64,000 nt of DNA from Eutreptiella sp. 'Long Island Sound 2002' (GCA_964036045.1 OZ038402.1:4650581-4714580); one strand, 5' to 3'. Counted from the first letter of the stretch, positions 38,845 through 51,219 are shown. The notes: generated by a model not told the origin, from the sequence alone. Numbers and translations are program-made.

Positions 38845-40794
38845 ATGTCGACTGCAAACAACAATGAGAACTCCACGGAAGTGACCTGGGGTGCTACCAA
38901 GATGCTCCCGTTTTGGAAGGACTTTCGGTTTTCATGTCCGTCGAAGGAGAGGCGTTTCCAGATGAGCCATGCATCTCCGGCCAAGACAGTGTTTGTCTTC
39001 CTCTGCCTGGCAGCCTTCGAGGCCTGGGTGGGAAGAGCTGTTTTTAGCGCAACCGGGGTCTCATGGGTCGCTCTTCTGTCCACCATTCCCCTGTGTATTC
39101 TCCTCGTGGCGTCGCTGGTCCTGATCCGATGGTGGAGTGCAGTCTCGCCCTATGCCTCACATATGATTTGCATGGCTATCATTGTGGGGGCTGTGGGCAA
39201 AATGGCGTTTTTGGTCATAGAAGTGAATACTGTGTGGGCCAACACTCGCCAACTTGTTGAGGGCATACGCTCAGACCCGTTGGACACGGCCATAGCAGCG
39301 GTTGGAGGTCACACATATTTAGTCATGGCTGGCATACTCCGTCCGGTCATTTGTGTTCTGGTGCAATGTTTGATGCTAAATGGCTTTCTGTATACTCGAT
39401 GGATCCTGCTGACCAATTGCACGCTCCCCATTGGGGGCGCTGTGGCAATCGTCTTAGTTCCACAGTTGCTCTTGGTTGCTATTCCTGCCTTCTTTATCCC
39501 TTTGATCGCCTTGTGGATGAACCTGTTGCACAGCGTTGCCCAGCGAAAGCAATTCTTGGCAGAGAGCAGAGAAAGAGAGACAGAAGTGAGGCACGCACGA
39601 GCAGATGTTGAATCCGACAGCATCCTCAACCACCACCTGAAGAACATCATGGCGGAGGTAAAAGGTTCCATTGAAACGTTCCTGGAGGATGGCACAGCTG
39701 ACGAGCTCCTGCACCAGGCCTTACAGCGGCTGCATAGCGGAATTAAATGGTGCAAGAACAGGCTGGTTCTGATCCGAGCGTTTTCCAGTGAGTACGTCCC
39801 GCAGCTGACCTCCGTGAACCTTGCAACATCTGTCGAAGGTCTGATCTCCGGCCGGCAAATACCGCATGTCACATTCCCTGACCAGTCCGTATGGATCGAC
39901 GAGAACCTGTGTGCACTGATGTTGGAAAATGTGATTGTCAACGCGCTTCTACATGGACATCCTGGAGGGCCTGCCGTATCCCTACACATTGATGTGCAGC
40001 CCGAGCCCAGAACTGCCGAACATACAATTACATTCCGGGTGACGAATGGTGCGGATCCAGCCAAGCCTCGGATTACACCTGAGTTTTGCCGGCAGGCCTC
40101 CGAAGGCTACCAGCAGGGGCTGAGGCCTGGTGGGCTGTCTGATGGCCTTGGGCTAGGCCACATATTCATGATTGCTGAAAGGCTTGGTGCCGTAGCCTCA
40201 CTAACTCAGGCAGACGGTGACGATACAGTGGTTTTTGAGGCCTCTATGCCTGTCCAAGTCAGCGACGACCGTCGCACAAGCGTTTCAAACCGTGTTGTGC
40301 CAGAGCAGCGGGTGCCATCCGCGATACAGCAACGTCCCTGGAACCTTCGCTTCTTCTGTGCCGAAGACAGCGCACTTCATCGGAGGCTATTGGCTATCAA
40401 CCTCAAGCGTTATTTTGAGGGAAGTTGTGTAGAAATGTTCGGGGCCACGAAAGAGGACTTGGAGGGCTTTGCGGAGGCCGCCGTGGCACTAGCCAATGTC
40501 GTCATTGTGGATCAAAACATGGAGTACGGGGCAACAACGGTGTACGGCACGGACCTCTTGAAGCAGCTGACCGCCCTCGGCTTCGGAGGGCTTTGCTGCA
40601 TCAGATCCGCCAACACTTCGGCCGCCGACAGGGCGTTCTACAGATCGTCTGGCCCGCACCTCACATTAGACAAGGGCCTCAGCTACAGGGATATGGCATT
40701 GCGCCTTCAAGACGCATATATCGAGCATGTGGCACCCGACCGTGCTGCTACCCCCCCTCCCCCCCCGTTCGGACCGTTATTTTTGGGGACATAA
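38845..40794 (+). CDS. Membrane hybrid histidine kinase, copy 1 (intact)
   Basis: From the ATG at 38845, 649 residues. Five or six hydrophobic segments lie between residues 47 and 228. A histidine-phosphotransfer region follows with the H-box LNHHLKNIM (His 263/264), similar to HisKA_2-type H-x-x-K-N. The ATPase domain has the N box ENVIVNALLHGH (361-372) and G box DGLGLGHIFMIAERLG (433-448). A receiver domain spans about 500-628 with acidic E507/D508, phospho-acceptor D556 (IVDQNM), S588 and K610 (LDKG). The layout predicts autophosphorylation on His and intramolecular transfer to Asp 556. The signal sensed is unknown. The frame is also open upstream to 38725, but this ATG is conserved in all three copies. 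The C-terminus past residue 632 differs from the other copies because of a deletion in a C run. Confidence 0.85.
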   Translation: MSTANNNENSTEVTWGATKMLPFWKDFRFSCPSKERRFQMSHASPAKTVFVFLCLAAFEAWVGRAVFSATGVSWVALLSTIPLCILLVASLVLIRWWSAVSPYASHMICMAIIVGAVGKMAFLVIEVNTVWANTRQLVEGIRSDPLDTAIAAVGGHTYLVMAGILRPVICVLVQCLMLNGFLYTRWILLTNCTLPIGGAVAIVLVPQLLLVAIPAFFIPLIALWMNLLHSVAQRKQFLAESRERETEVRHARADVESDSILNHHLKNIMAEVKGSIETFLEDGTADELLHQALQRLHSGIKWCKNRLVLIRAFSSEYVPQLTSVNLATSVEGLISGRQIPHVTFPDQSVWIDENLCALMLENVIVNALLHGHPGGPAVSLHIDVQPEPRTAEHTITFRVTNGADPAKPRITPEFCRQASEGYQQGLRPGGLSDGLGLGHIFMIAERLGAVASLTQADGDDTVVFEASMPVQVSDDRRTSVSNRVVPEQRVPSAIQQRPWNLRFFCAEDSALHRRLLAINLKRYFEGSCVEMFGATKEDLEGFAEAAVALANVVIVDQNMEYGATTVYGTDLLKQLTALGFGGLCCIRSANTSAADRAFYRSSGPHLTLDKGLSYRDMALRLQDAYIEHVAPDRAATPPPPPFGPLFLGT

Positions 40795-40939
40795 TTATTC
40801 GTTGGAGACCGGGGGGGGGGGTAACAACTGCTGGGAGCAGCAGCAGGAGCAGTCGCCCCAGCGCCACTGGCCCCTCTGGCGCATTTCAAAACGCATATCT
40901 CATGCATGCTGCTGCTACAACTGCTCGCAATTTATGATC

Positions 40940-40995
40940 TTAGGTGAACGAGGGCGAATTTAGGCGAACTTAGTTGAATTTGAGTGAACTTAGGT
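40940..40995 (+). repeat. Short direct repeats (GAACTTAGGTGAA type)
   Basis: Four or five 11-12 bp words (GTGAACGAGGGC, GAATTTAGGC, GAACTTAGTT, GAATTTGAGT, GAACTTAGGT) follow one another. They are also present in units 2 and 3 (about 49006-49061 and 59404-59459). Confidence 0.65.
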
Positions 40996-41151
40996 GTCCC
41001 TGCAAAGGTACCTTTTCAAAAAGGGTCCCCCTTTGAAGAGGTGCACGGGCATTTTGCTGCGCTGCATTTTTGTTGCACTTTTTTCGCACAAGTCACACTG
41101 TTCATGTTTTGGAGCCCCGTTTCTGACCTGATATCCTTCTTCCTGCTCTGA

Positions 41152-41451
41152 TGACCGACCGCTTGCGCAGGACGCCTGAGTCCTGCTCCAAGAACCAAAC
41201 AGATTGATCTCCTTGGCATGAGCTGCCGCTTTCTGGGTGGCGTCGTTGACTCTGATAGTTTCTGGAAGTCGCTGGTCTGCACTGTTCGTCCGGAGGACTC
41301 CTCGGCCATCCCTTCCCAGCGCTGGGATTCCGCCACCTACCTCTCCCAATTCTCCAGCCTCACAGAGGTCGACCGCCGGCGCGACTCGCAGGGGGCCTTT
41401 GTGCTGGACATGGAATGGTTTGACAACAGATTCTTTGGTCTTACAGAGTAG
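41152..41451 (+). pseudogene. Type I polyketide synthase ketosynthase fragment, unit 1
   Basis: After a possible acceptor (GCTTGCGCAG) the frame reads QIDLLGMSCRFLGGVVDSDS, FWKSL, IPSQRWD, then GAFVLDMEWFDNRFFGL. This is the first 90 residues of a beta-ketoacyl synthase domain (G-M-S-C-R-F-P-G-G, F-W-x-x-L, P-x-x-R-W-D, F-D-x-x-F-F-G). It stops at TAG (41449-41451) before the catalytic Cys region, and no continuing ketosynthase sequence was seen downstream. It is either a lone exon or a captured, truncated gene piece. Identical fragments are in units 2 and 3. Confidence 0.7.
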
Positions 41452-42322
41452 GTCCACCAGATACAACTGGGACACGTTCTGGTTTGAGAGCATATGTCAT
41501 TTTGCAATCTGCACCTTCCCTGCGTGGAATGTGGTCCAAACACAGGAATTTGGCTCTAAGTAAGGCATATGGCGAGAGTCTGTCAGACTCTGATTCATGT
41601 GTGGATTTGCTGGTAGGTTTGCAACAACTGTGATGGTTCCACCTGTCACAGACCTGATGAGGGGCATGTTGAGCCCGAAATCGATAGTCTGAAAATGACA
41701 TCTGCTTATTGACCTGTTGTGCTGCGCCAGTTTCTTGGGTTTGAGGCTACAGTCTGCTGTGGAAGTCACTCTTGAAGACTGAGGGCAAGCAGCCACCTGC
41801 ATACCTCCCTTTTACAAATACTCCATGCGGGACCCTCGCTTGTACTATGTGCCCTGCCCCTTTGATCCGGGTTGTTGCCCGAGAGCTCACTTTGAACTTG
41901 ATGGATGATTTGAGTCGGACTCAAAACGAACAAACAATCACAGGCAGTGGTCCCAGGACCCGGCTGCCTGATCCCGCACTCAAGAGCGGGTTGGGCAGTG
42001 CCCTGCCCATCCATCTGCACTTCTGTTTGCCCCGGCCTTTGGAGAAGCCCGTCCCTGTTTTGGCAAGTGTCCAATGTGCCAATGGATTGAGCCCCGGCCC
42101 CCCCTCCCCCCCTTTTCTGCGTGTGATGAGCACCCAACTTGTGACCTGCTCTGAAGAAGACAATTGGTGCGCCATGCACTGGGGTTTGTGATGCGACCGT
42201 TCAAGGCCCGGAACTAGTTGGGGTGGGTAGGTGGGTGGGTGGGTGGGTGGTGGTGATTCTTGAGAATAGAATGTTTCTAAGCAGGACTCCCCCCCTACCT
42301 TGGTGGTCCACAGACCCACAAG
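41452..42322. other. Unit 1 spacer, no gene supported
   Basis: An open frame of about 139 codons at 41772-42191 is preserved in all three units. It is also matched by open frames on the other strand and has no motif, so recent duplication explains the preservation. Confidence 0.4.
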
Positions 42323-42330
42323 AGAAACAT

Positions 42331-43152
42331 CCGAGGGGGGTGGCTGGTTCGAATCTTGATGGTTCATCCCCCCTGTGTGTGGAAACTCAAAATGCTCAGC
42401 TCACATTGGGGATTTCAAGAGTAGTGCATAGCATGCTTAATTCGAACCACTTTGGTATATCCCCCCTAGGGGGACCCTGAGAAGGTGGCGGTGATGTAGC
42501 CATTCTAGTCTCTCCCCACTTGTCACTGGGCCACGATGCTCACAAACCTAACGTCCGTTTCGCCAAAGATTTGCCTGGCTTGCAGCTGATGCAATAGATT
42601 GCAATGTGAACTACTTCGCTTTCCATTGTGTTGTCCCCCTATTGGTACAAGTGTGGTGAATGTATGATGTGCATCATGGTTTGAAGCATGTTGGCACTAG
42701 GGAGCAACCTTCCTGTTCCTTGAACAACAAAGATTCTGAATTCTTTCCCTTTCACAATTGCTGCCTTTCTCACGCCTTGATGTACCACGAACCCCATGTT
42801 GTACACTTAACCCCATGAGTGCCCCACTCCCTTGCGTATCGCTAACCCCATGCTGTGCACTTCACCCCATGACTGCCTCACGAGACCCCCCTCCCCCCGA
42901 GGTTTCCGGTACCCATTGCCGGAAATACCAAGCCGATGGTACCCTATCTATTTGGATAGGGGTGGTGTGTGAGTCAGGCTACTTAGGCTGCATACGCACG
43001 TGTTCAGAGGTTCCTGCCCCCCCCCCCCCCCTTTCATACCCCCTGGGAACCCCCCGGCTCCCCGTAGCACTCCCCCCGCGCCACCGCTCCAGGCCCCCAA
43101 AAATTTTCGCACCCGGTTGGGTATCAAGATTCGAACAGGCCACCCCCCTTGG
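42331..43152. mobile_element. Inverted-repeat-bounded segment with tRNA box B-like ends, unit 1
   Basis: GGGGGGTGGCTGGTTCGAAT continuing CTTGAT (42331-42360) is inverted at 43123-43152 with four or five mismatches. Both repeats contain GTTCGAATC, a box B-like sequence, pointing inward. The 0.8-kb interior has no ORF with a domain. It may be a nonautonomous element or a pair of tRNA-derived ends, and is repeated in units 2 and 3. Confidence 0.45.
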
Positions 43153-43687
43153 AAACATCAATTCTCAAGGTAGAGCACGCAGCCTCTCACTGCATAGTCC
43201 CGTATTGGATTCAGCTCATCGCCACCACATGTCAGACCCGCTGCCATGCCACAGTTATTTGTGGGGACATGGTAGAACTGCTCTGGACCTTGAGTATGTC
43301 TGCAAGAGTCTTGGACCCCAACCGGCGGGCCTGCAATCATATAATATCTTAATGATCTGTCCCTTGGACCTGCCGGACCTGACATGGCTTGGCCCAGAGG
43401 GGTGGGGGGCGAGGTAAAGCCTCCTGGTTACCCGGCAGCCAACCTCCATCAGGGTCTTGGACCCCCATACCACCCCCCCCCCCCCCCATGCCAATGGACC
43501 CCCCATGCCAATGGCCCCCACCCTCTCGAAAGAAGAAACATGGCCCCCCTTGCTAATGGACCCCCCCTCTCGATAGAAGACATGCCCTCTCGATAGAAAA
43601 CATGCCCCCCCCCCCTCAGATTTTTCACCAAATCGCACATGAATTGCCCTTTTTTGCCTACTTTCCTGAGTGTGACATTGTGTGTCT
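43153..43687. other. Unit 1 spacer with poly-C and CTCTCGATAGAA repeats
   Basis: CATGCCAATGG and CTCTCGATAGAA words are repeated two or three times each at 43488-43602. No gene. Confidence 0.5.
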
Positions 43688-43897
43688 CAAAGCAGATAAA
43701 GGGGCTAGTTCGGGTCTTTTGATTCTTGCAGTCCTAAATATTAGATTTTGCCCGGTGCTGTGCCCCAAAGCAGATAAAGGGGCTAGTTCGGGTCTTTTGA
43801 TTGTTGCAGTCCTAAACATTAGAATTTGACTGGTGCTGTGCCCCAAAGCAGATAAAGGGGCTAGTTCGGGTCTTTTGATTGTTGCAGTCCTAAATAC
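43688..43897 (+). repeat. 78-bp tandem repeat, unit 1 (about 2.7 copies)
   Basis: CAAAGCAGATAAAGGGGCTA starts at 43688, 43766 and 43844. Unit 2 has four copies. Confidence 0.9.
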
Positions 43898-43968
43898 ACA
43901 GATACAGACACAGACACAAACACAACACAGACACAACACAGACAGATAGACAGACAGACAGACAGACA
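43898..43968 (+). repeat. ACAGAC/GACA microsatellite, unit 1
   Basis: ACAGACACAGACACAAACAC followed by GACAGACAGACAGAC. Confidence 0.9.
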
Positions 43969-44139
43969 CTTATTTGCACTGATTGCTTCACGGGAAGGGG
44001 TATACTGTCTGCCTCTTGGTACTGCCAGTCACAGTGACAGTGACCAGGAAACCACGGGAGTTTATGGTAGGTTGTATGCCGCCTTGACAACATGTGCCGT
44101 TGCCTTATCATGTTGCCTAAAAGTACATTCGTCAGCCTG

Positions 44140-46545
44140 TTGTAGATGCACGTGGTTCGTATATAGTTGGTGACATTATTGTTGAGCAGTCCACAGTGCT
44201 GAGGTTTTTTCATGCAGGCCTGGGGCCAATTTGAGCATATTTTGCACAGCTCAAAGCGCGCCAGGCATTCAGCCAATCAGCCAGTTAGAGTTGCACGTGA
44301 TTCTATATATGCTTGAAGACATTATTGTTGAGCAATTCACAGTGCTGAAAATTTTTCTAGCAGGCCTGGGGCCACAGATCTCAGCATGCCTGCGCGTAGA
44401 CTGTCCACGATCGCACCCCTGGGGGAAGCGTGTATCCCCGGGGTGCACGCTCCCAGCCCTGGGGCCACAGATTTCAGCATGCCTTGCTCAGGTCAAAGTG
44501 CCATGATTCATTCCGTCAGTCAGCCAATTGCAGTTGCATATAATTCATGTCTATTTGAAAACATTATTGTTGAGCACTTCACAGTGCTGAAAAATTTTCT
44601 AGCAGGCCTGGGGCCACAGATTTCAGCATGCTTTGCTTAGGTCAAAGTGCCATGATTCAATCCGTCAGTCAGCCAATTGCAGTTGCATGTAATTCATGTC
44701 TATTTGAAAACATTATTGTTGAGCACTTCACAGTGCTGAAATTTTCTCTAGCAGGCCGGGGCCACAGATTTCAGCATGCTTTGCTCAGGTCAAAGTGCCA
44801 TGATTCATTCCGTCAGTCAGCCAATTGCAGTTGCATGTAATTCATGTCTGTTTGAAAACATTATTGTTGAGCACTTCACAGTGCTGAAAATTTTTAAAAG
44901 CAGGCCTGGGGCCACAGATTTCAGCATGCCTTGCTCAGGTCAAAGTGCCATGATTCATTCCGTCAGTCAGCCAATTGCAGTTGCAGGTAATTCATGTCTA
45001 TTTGAAAACATTATTGTTGAGCACTTCACAGTGCTGAAAATTTTTTCTAGCAGGCCTGGGGCCACAGATTTCAGCATGCTTTGCTCAGGTCAAAGTGCCA
45101 TGATTCATTCCGTCAGTCAGCCAATTGCAGTTGCATATAATTCATGTCTAGTTAAAAACATTATTGTTGAGCACTTCACAGTGCTGAAATTTTTGAAGCA
45201 GGCCTGGGGCCACAGATTTCAGCATGCTTTGCTCAGGTCAAAGTGCCATGATTCATTCCGTCAGTCAGCCAATTGCAGTTGCATATAATTCATGTCTATT
45301 TAAAAACATTATTGTTGAGCACTTCACAGTGCTGAAAATTTTTCAAGCAGGCCTGGGGCCACAGATTTCAGCATGCTTTGCTCAGGTCAAAGTGCCATGA
45401 TTCATTCCGTAAGTCAGCCAATTGCAGTTGCATGTAATTCATGTCTAGTTGAAAACGTTATTGTTGAGCACTTCACAGTGCTGAAAATTTTTCAAGCAGG
45501 CCTGGGTCCACAGATTTCAGCATGCTTTGCTCAGGTCAAAGTGCCGTGATTCATTCCGTCAGTCAGCCAATTGCAGTTGCATATAATTCATGTCTATTGA
45601 AAAACATTATTGTTGAGCACTTCACAGTGCTGAAAATGTTTCTAGAAGGCCTGGGTCCACAGATTTCAGCATGCTTTGCTCAGGTCAAAATGCCATGATT
45701 CATTCCGTCAGTCAGCCAATTGCAGTTGCATATGGTTCATGTCTATTTGAAAACATTATTGTTGAGCACTTCACAGTGCTGAAAATTTTTCCCGCAGGCC
45801 TGGGGCCACAGATTTCAGCATGCCTTGCTCAGGTCCAAGTGCCATGATTCATTCCGTCAGTCAGCCAATTGCAGTTGCATATAATTCATGTCTATTTAAA
45901 AACATTATTGTTGAGCACTTCACAGTGCTGAAAATTTTTGAAGCAGGCCTGGGTCCACAGATTTCAGCATGCTTTGCTCAGGTCAAAGTGCCATGATTCA
46001 ATCCGTCAGTCAGCCAATTGCAGTTGCATATAATTCATGTCTATTTGAAAACATTATTGTTGAGCACTTCACAGTGCTGAAATTTTTTCTAGCAGGCCTG
46101 GGGCCACAGATTTCAGCATGCCTTGCTCAGGTCAAAGTGCCATGATTCATTCCGTCAGTCAGCCAATTGCAGTTGCATATAATTCATGTCTATTTGAAAA
46201 CGTTATTGTTGAGCACTTCACAGTGCTGAAAATTTTTCAAGCAGGCCTGGGGCCACAGATTTCAGCATGCTTTGCTCAGGTCAAAGTGCCATGATTCATT
46301 CCGTCAGTCAGCCAATTGCAGTTGCATGTAATTCATGTCTATTTAAAAACATTATTGTTGAGCACTTCACAGTGCTGAAAATGTTTCTAGCAGGCCTGGG
46401 GCCACAGATTTCAGCATGCTTTGCTCAGGTCAAAGTGCCATGATTCATTCCGTCAGTCAGCCAATTGCAGTTGCATATGGTTCATGTCTATTTGAAAACA
46501 TTATTGTTGAGCACTTCACAGTGCTGAATTTTTTCCTAGCAGGCC
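44140..46545 (+). repeat. 149-bp satellite array 1 (about 14 full units plus diverged edge units)
   Basis: Each unit contains GGCCACAGATTTCAGCATGC, CATTCCGTCAGTCAGCCAAT, and the dyad AGCACTTCACAGTGCT. The period is 149 bp with occasional 148-150 bp units. The first two units (44140-44390) are diverged. A short non-satellite insert with GTCCACGATCGCACCCCTGG sits at 44398-44455. Short ORFs starting MLCSGQSAM inside the units are by-products. Confidence 0.95.
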
Positions 46546-46748
46546 CACCTAACGGGACCCGGGTTGGGCTCACCCCGTGGACCGCAGCTCTTCTTCCACC
46601 TTCACCTCCGGTTTCTCCTTCTGTTTCTCCTTTCTCTTCTCCTCCGCCAATTCCCCTTCTGTCATCCATCTTGCCCACCGCAGCTGGTTCTCGGGCGGCA
46701 CATCCTCCCGCGCGTAGACTGTCCACGATCGCACCCCTGGGGGAAGCA
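46546..46748 (+). other. Junction segment between satellite array 1 and unit 2
   Basis: Pyrimidine-rich sequence (CTTCTTCCACCTTCACCTCC and on) after ACCTAACGGGACCCGGG, ending in CGTAGACTGTCCACGATCGC. The same segment follows array 2 (56927-57130) but is absent left of unit 1. Confidence 0.7.
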
Positions 46749-46820
46749 TGTATTTTTCTTTCTGTCACACAGACTGCGTTGCACAGCTTTGTCTTTCCAC
46801 TTTCATTGCGCCGTGGAATT

Positions 46821-48890
46821 ATGTCGACTGCAAACAACAATGAGAACTCCACGGAAGTGACCTGGGGTGCTACCAAGATGCTCCCGTTTTGGAAGGACTT
46901 TCGGTTTTCATGTCCGTCGAAGGAGAGGCGTTTCCAGATGAGCCATGCATCTCCGGCCAAGACAGTGTTTGTCTTCCTCTGCCTGGCAGCCTTCGAGGCC
47001 TGGGTGGGAAGAGCTGTTTTTAGCGCAACCGGGGTCTCATGGGTCGCTCTTCTGTCCACCATTCCCCTGTGTATTCTCCTCGTGGCGTCGCTGGTCCTGA
47101 TCCGATGGTGGAGTGCAGTCTCGCCCTATGCCTCACATATGATTTGCATGGCTATCATTGTGGGGGCTGTGGGCAAAATGGCGTTTTTGGTCATAGAAGT
47201 GAATACTGTGTGGGCCAACACTCGCCAACTTGTTGAGGGCATACGCTCAGACCCGTTGGACACGGCCATAGCAGCGGTTGGAGGTCACACACGTTTAGTC
47301 ATGGTTATCGTGTGTTCTGGTGCAATGTTTGATGCTGAATGGCTTTCTGTATACTCGATGGATCCTGCTGACCAATTGCACGCTCCCCATTGGGGGCGTT
47401 GTGGCAATCGTCTTAGCTCCAAAGTGGCTCTTGGTTGCTCTTCCTGCCTTCTTTATCCCTTTGATCGCCTTGTGGATGAACCTGTTGCACTGCGTTGCCC
47501 AGCGAAAGCAATTCTTGGCAGAGAGCAGAGAAAGAGAGACAGAAGTGAGGCACGCACGAGCAGATGTTGAATCCGACAGCATCCTCAACCACCACCTGAA
47601 GAACATCATGGCGGAGGTAAAAGGTTCCATTGAAACGTTCCTGGAGGATGGCACAGCTGACGACCTCCTGCACCAGGCCTTACAGCGGCTGCATAGCGGA
47701 ATTAAATGGTGCAAGAACAGGCTGGTTCTGATCCGAGCGTTTTCCAGTGAGTACGTCCCGCAGCTGACCTCCATGAACCTTGCAACATTTGTCGAAGGTC
47801 TGATCTCCGGCCGGCAAACACCGCATGTCACATTCCCTGACCAGTCCGTATGGATCGACGAGAACCTGTGTGCACTGATGTTGGAAAATGTGATTGTCAA
47901 CGCGCTTCGACATGGACATCCTGGAGGGCCTGCCGTATCCCTACACATTGATGTGCAGCCCGAGCCCAGAACCCAGGTTTCCCCAGAAACCCCAGTTTGG
48001 CACCACTGCCTCTCTTGTCCACAGTGTGCAGTATATTTTTACATATACATATACATACAATTATATTCCGGGTGACGAATGGTGCGGATCCAGCCAAGCC
48101 TCGGATTACACCCGAGTTTTGCCGGCAGGCCTCCGAAGGCTACCAGCAGGGGCTGAGGCCTGGTGGGTTGTCTGATGGCCTTGGGCTAGGCCACATATTC
48201 ATGATTGCCGAAAGGCTTGGTGCCGTAGCCTCACTAACTCAGGCAGACGGTGACGATACAGTGGTTTTTGAGGCCTCTATGCCTGTCCAAGTCAGCGACG
48301 ACCGTCGCACAAGCGTTTCAAACCGTGTTGTGCCAGAGCAGCGGGTGCCATCCGCGATACAGCAACGTCCCTGGAACCTTCGCTTCTTCTGTGCCGAAGA
48401 CAGCGCACTTCATCGGAGGCTATTGGCTATCAACCTCAAGCGTTATTTTGAGGGAAGTTGTGTAGAAATGTTCGGGGCCACGAAAGAGGACTTGGAGGGC
48501 TTTGCGGAGGCCGCCGTGGCACTGGCCGATGTCGTCATTGTGGATCAAAACATGGAGTACGGGGCAACAACGGTGTACGGCACGGACCTCTTGAAGCAGC
48601 TGACCGCCCTCGGCTTCGGGGGGCTTTGCTGCATCAGATCCGCCAACACTTCGGCCGCCGACAGGGCGTTCTACACATCGTCCGGTGCGCACCGCACATT
48701 AGACAAGGGCCTCAGCTACAGGGATATGGCATTGCGCCTTCAAGACGCATGTATCGAGCATGTGGCACCGAACCATGCTGCTATCCCGGCCCCCCCCGTG
48801 TCTAACGAACACTGTGTCCAACGAACACTTCCCGTTCGGACCGCTATTTTTGGGGACATAATTATTCGTTGGAGACCGGGGGGGGGGTAA
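46821..48890 (+). pseudogene. Hybrid histidine kinase, copy 2 (two lesions)
   Basis: Near-identical to copy 1 but with two breaks. Relative to copies 1 and 3, 17 bp are missing just after TGGTTATCGT (about 47312), which shifts the frame within the membrane region. At 47973-48064 a 92-base stretch stands in place of 18 bases, also shifting frame (net 74) between the N box and G box. The C-terminal part with the G box and receiver domain is again open from 47997 to 48890. No single protein can be made from it. Confidence 0.85.
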
Positions 48891-49217
48891 CAACTGCTGG
48901 GAGCAGCAGCAGGAGCAGTCGCCCCAGCGCCACTGGCCCCTCTGGCGCATTTCAAAACGCATATCTCATGCATGCTGCTGCTACAACTGCTCGCAATTTA
49001 TGATCTTAGGTGAACGAGGGCGAATTTAGGCGAACTTAGTTGAATTTGAGTGAACTTAGGTGTCCCTGCAAAGGTACCTTTTCAAAAAGGGTCCCCCTTT
49101 GAAGAGGTACACGGGCATTTTGCTGCGCTGCATTTTTGTTGCACTTTTTTCGCACAAGTCACACTGTTCATGTTTTGGAGCCCCGTTTCTGACCTGATAT
49201 CCTTCTTCCTGCTCTGA

Positions 49218-49517
49218 TGACCGACCGCTTGCGCAGGACGCCTGAGTCCTGCTCCAAGAACCAAACAGATTGATCTCCTTGGCATGAGCTGCCGCTTTCT
49301 GGGTGGCGTCGTTGACTCTGATAGTTTCTGGAAGTCGCTGGTCTGCACTGTTCGTCCGGAGGACTCCTCGGCCATCCCTTCCCAGCGCTGGGATTCCGCC
49401 ACCTACCTCTCCCAATTCTCCAGCCTCACAGAGGTCGACCGCCGGCGCGACTCGCAGGGGGCCTTTGTGCTGGACATGGAATGGTTTGACAACAGATTCT
49501 TTGGTCTTACAGAGTAG
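49218..49517 (+). pseudogene. Ketosynthase fragment, unit 2
   Basis: Identical in reading frame and end point to the unit 1 fragment, with GMSCRFLGG, IPSQRWD and FDNRFFGL and the same terminal TAG. Confidence 0.7.
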
Positions 49518-50396
49518 GTCCACCAGATACAACTGGGACACGTTCTGGTTTGAGAGCATATGTCATTTTGCAATCTGCACCTTCCCTGCATGGAATGTGG
49601 TCCAAACACAGGAATTTGGCTCTAAGTAAGGCATATGGCGAGAGTCTGTCAGACTCTGATTCATGTGTGGATTTGCTGGTAGGTTTGCAACAACTGTGAT
49701 GGTTCCACCTGTCACAGACCTGATGAGGGGCATGTTGAGCCCGAAATCGATAGTCTGAAAATGACATCTGCTTATTGACCTGTTGTGCTGCGCCAGTTTC
49801 TTGGGTTTGAGGCTACAGTCTGCTGTGGAAGTCACTCTTGAAGACTGAGGGCAAGCAGCTACCTGCATACCTCCCTTTTACAAATACTCCATGCGGGACC
49901 CTCGCTTGTACTATGTGCCCTGCCCCTTTGATCCGGGTTGTTGCCCGAGAGCTCACTTTGAACTTGATGGATGATTTGAGTCGGACTCAAAACGAACAAA
50001 CAATCACAGGCAGTGGTCCCAGGACCCGGCTGCCTGATCCCGCACTCAAGAGCGGGTTGGGCAGTGCCCTGCCCATCCATCTGCACTTCTGTTTGCCCCG
50101 GCCTTTGGAGAAGCCCGTCCCTGTTTTGGCAAGTGTCCAATGTGCCAATGGATTGAGCCCCGGCCCCCCCTCCCCCCCTTTTCTGCGTGTGATGAGCACC
50201 CAACTTGTGACCTGCTCTGAAGAAGACAATTGGTGCGCCATGCACTGGGGTTTGTGATGCGACCGTTCAAGGCCCGGAACTAGTTGGGGTGGGTAGGTGG
50301 GTGGTTGGGTGGGTGGTGGTGATTCTTGAGAATAGAATGTTTCTAAGCAGGACCCCCCCCCTACCTTGGTGGTCCACAGACCCACAAGAGAAACAT

Positions 50397-51219
50397 CCGA
50401 GGGGGGTAGCTGGTTCGAATCTTGATGGTTCATCCCCCCTGTGTGTGGAAACTCAAAATGCTCAGCTCACATTGGGGATTTCAAGAGTAGTGCATAGCAT
50501 GCTTAGTTCGAACCACTTTGGTATATCCCCCCTAGGGGGACCCTGAGAAGGTGGCGGTGATGTAGCCATTCTAGTCTCTCCCCACTTGTCACTGGGCCAC
50601 GATGCTCACAAACCTAACGTCCGTTTCACCAAAGATTTGCCTGGCTTGCAGCTGATGCAATAGATTGCAATGTGAACTACTTCGCTTTCCATTGTGTTGT
50701 CCCCCTATTGGTACAAGTGTGGTGAATGTATGATGTGCATCATGGTTTGAAGCATGTTGGCACTAGGGAGCAACCTTCCTGTTCCTTGAACAACAAAGAT
50801 TCTGAATTCTTTCCCTTTCACAATTGCTGCCTTTCTCACGCCTTGATGTACCACGAACCCCATGTTGTACACTTAACCCCATGAGTGCCCCACTCCCTTG
50901 CGTATCGCTAACCCCATGCTGTGCACTTCACCCCATGACTGCCTCACGAGACCCCCCTCCCCCCGAGGTTTCCGGTACCCATTGCCGGAAATACCAAGCC
51001 GATGGTACCCTATCTATTTGGATAGGGGTGGTGTGTGAGTCAGGCTACTTAGGCTGCATACGCACGTGTTCAGAGGTTCCTGCCCCCCCCCCCCCCCCTT
51101 TCATACCCCCTGGGAACCCCCCGGCTCCCCGTAGCACTCCCCCCGCGCCACCGCTCCAGGCCCCCAAAATTTTTCGCACCCGGTTGGGTATCAAGATTCG
51201 AACAGGCCACCCCCCTTGG
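50397..51219. mobile_element. Inverted-repeat-bounded segment, unit 2
   Basis: Same arrangement as in unit 1 with one further change in the left repeat (GGGGGGTAGC). The spacer at 49518-50396 holds nothing else. Confidence 0.45.

Larger units (their letters stand above)
38776..46748 (+). repeat. Amplified unit 1 (about 8.0 kb)
   Basis: The shared sequence starts at TTTTTCTTTCTGTCACACAG (38776, 46749 and 57131). It ends with the satellite array and a short segment containing GTCCACGATCGCACCCCTGG. Unit 1 holds kinase copy 1, a ketosynthase fragment, the 0.8-kb IR segment, the 78-bp repeat, a microsatellite and about 14 satellite units. The left flank of unit 1 is unique, which marks one end of the amplification. 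Confidence 0.85.
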
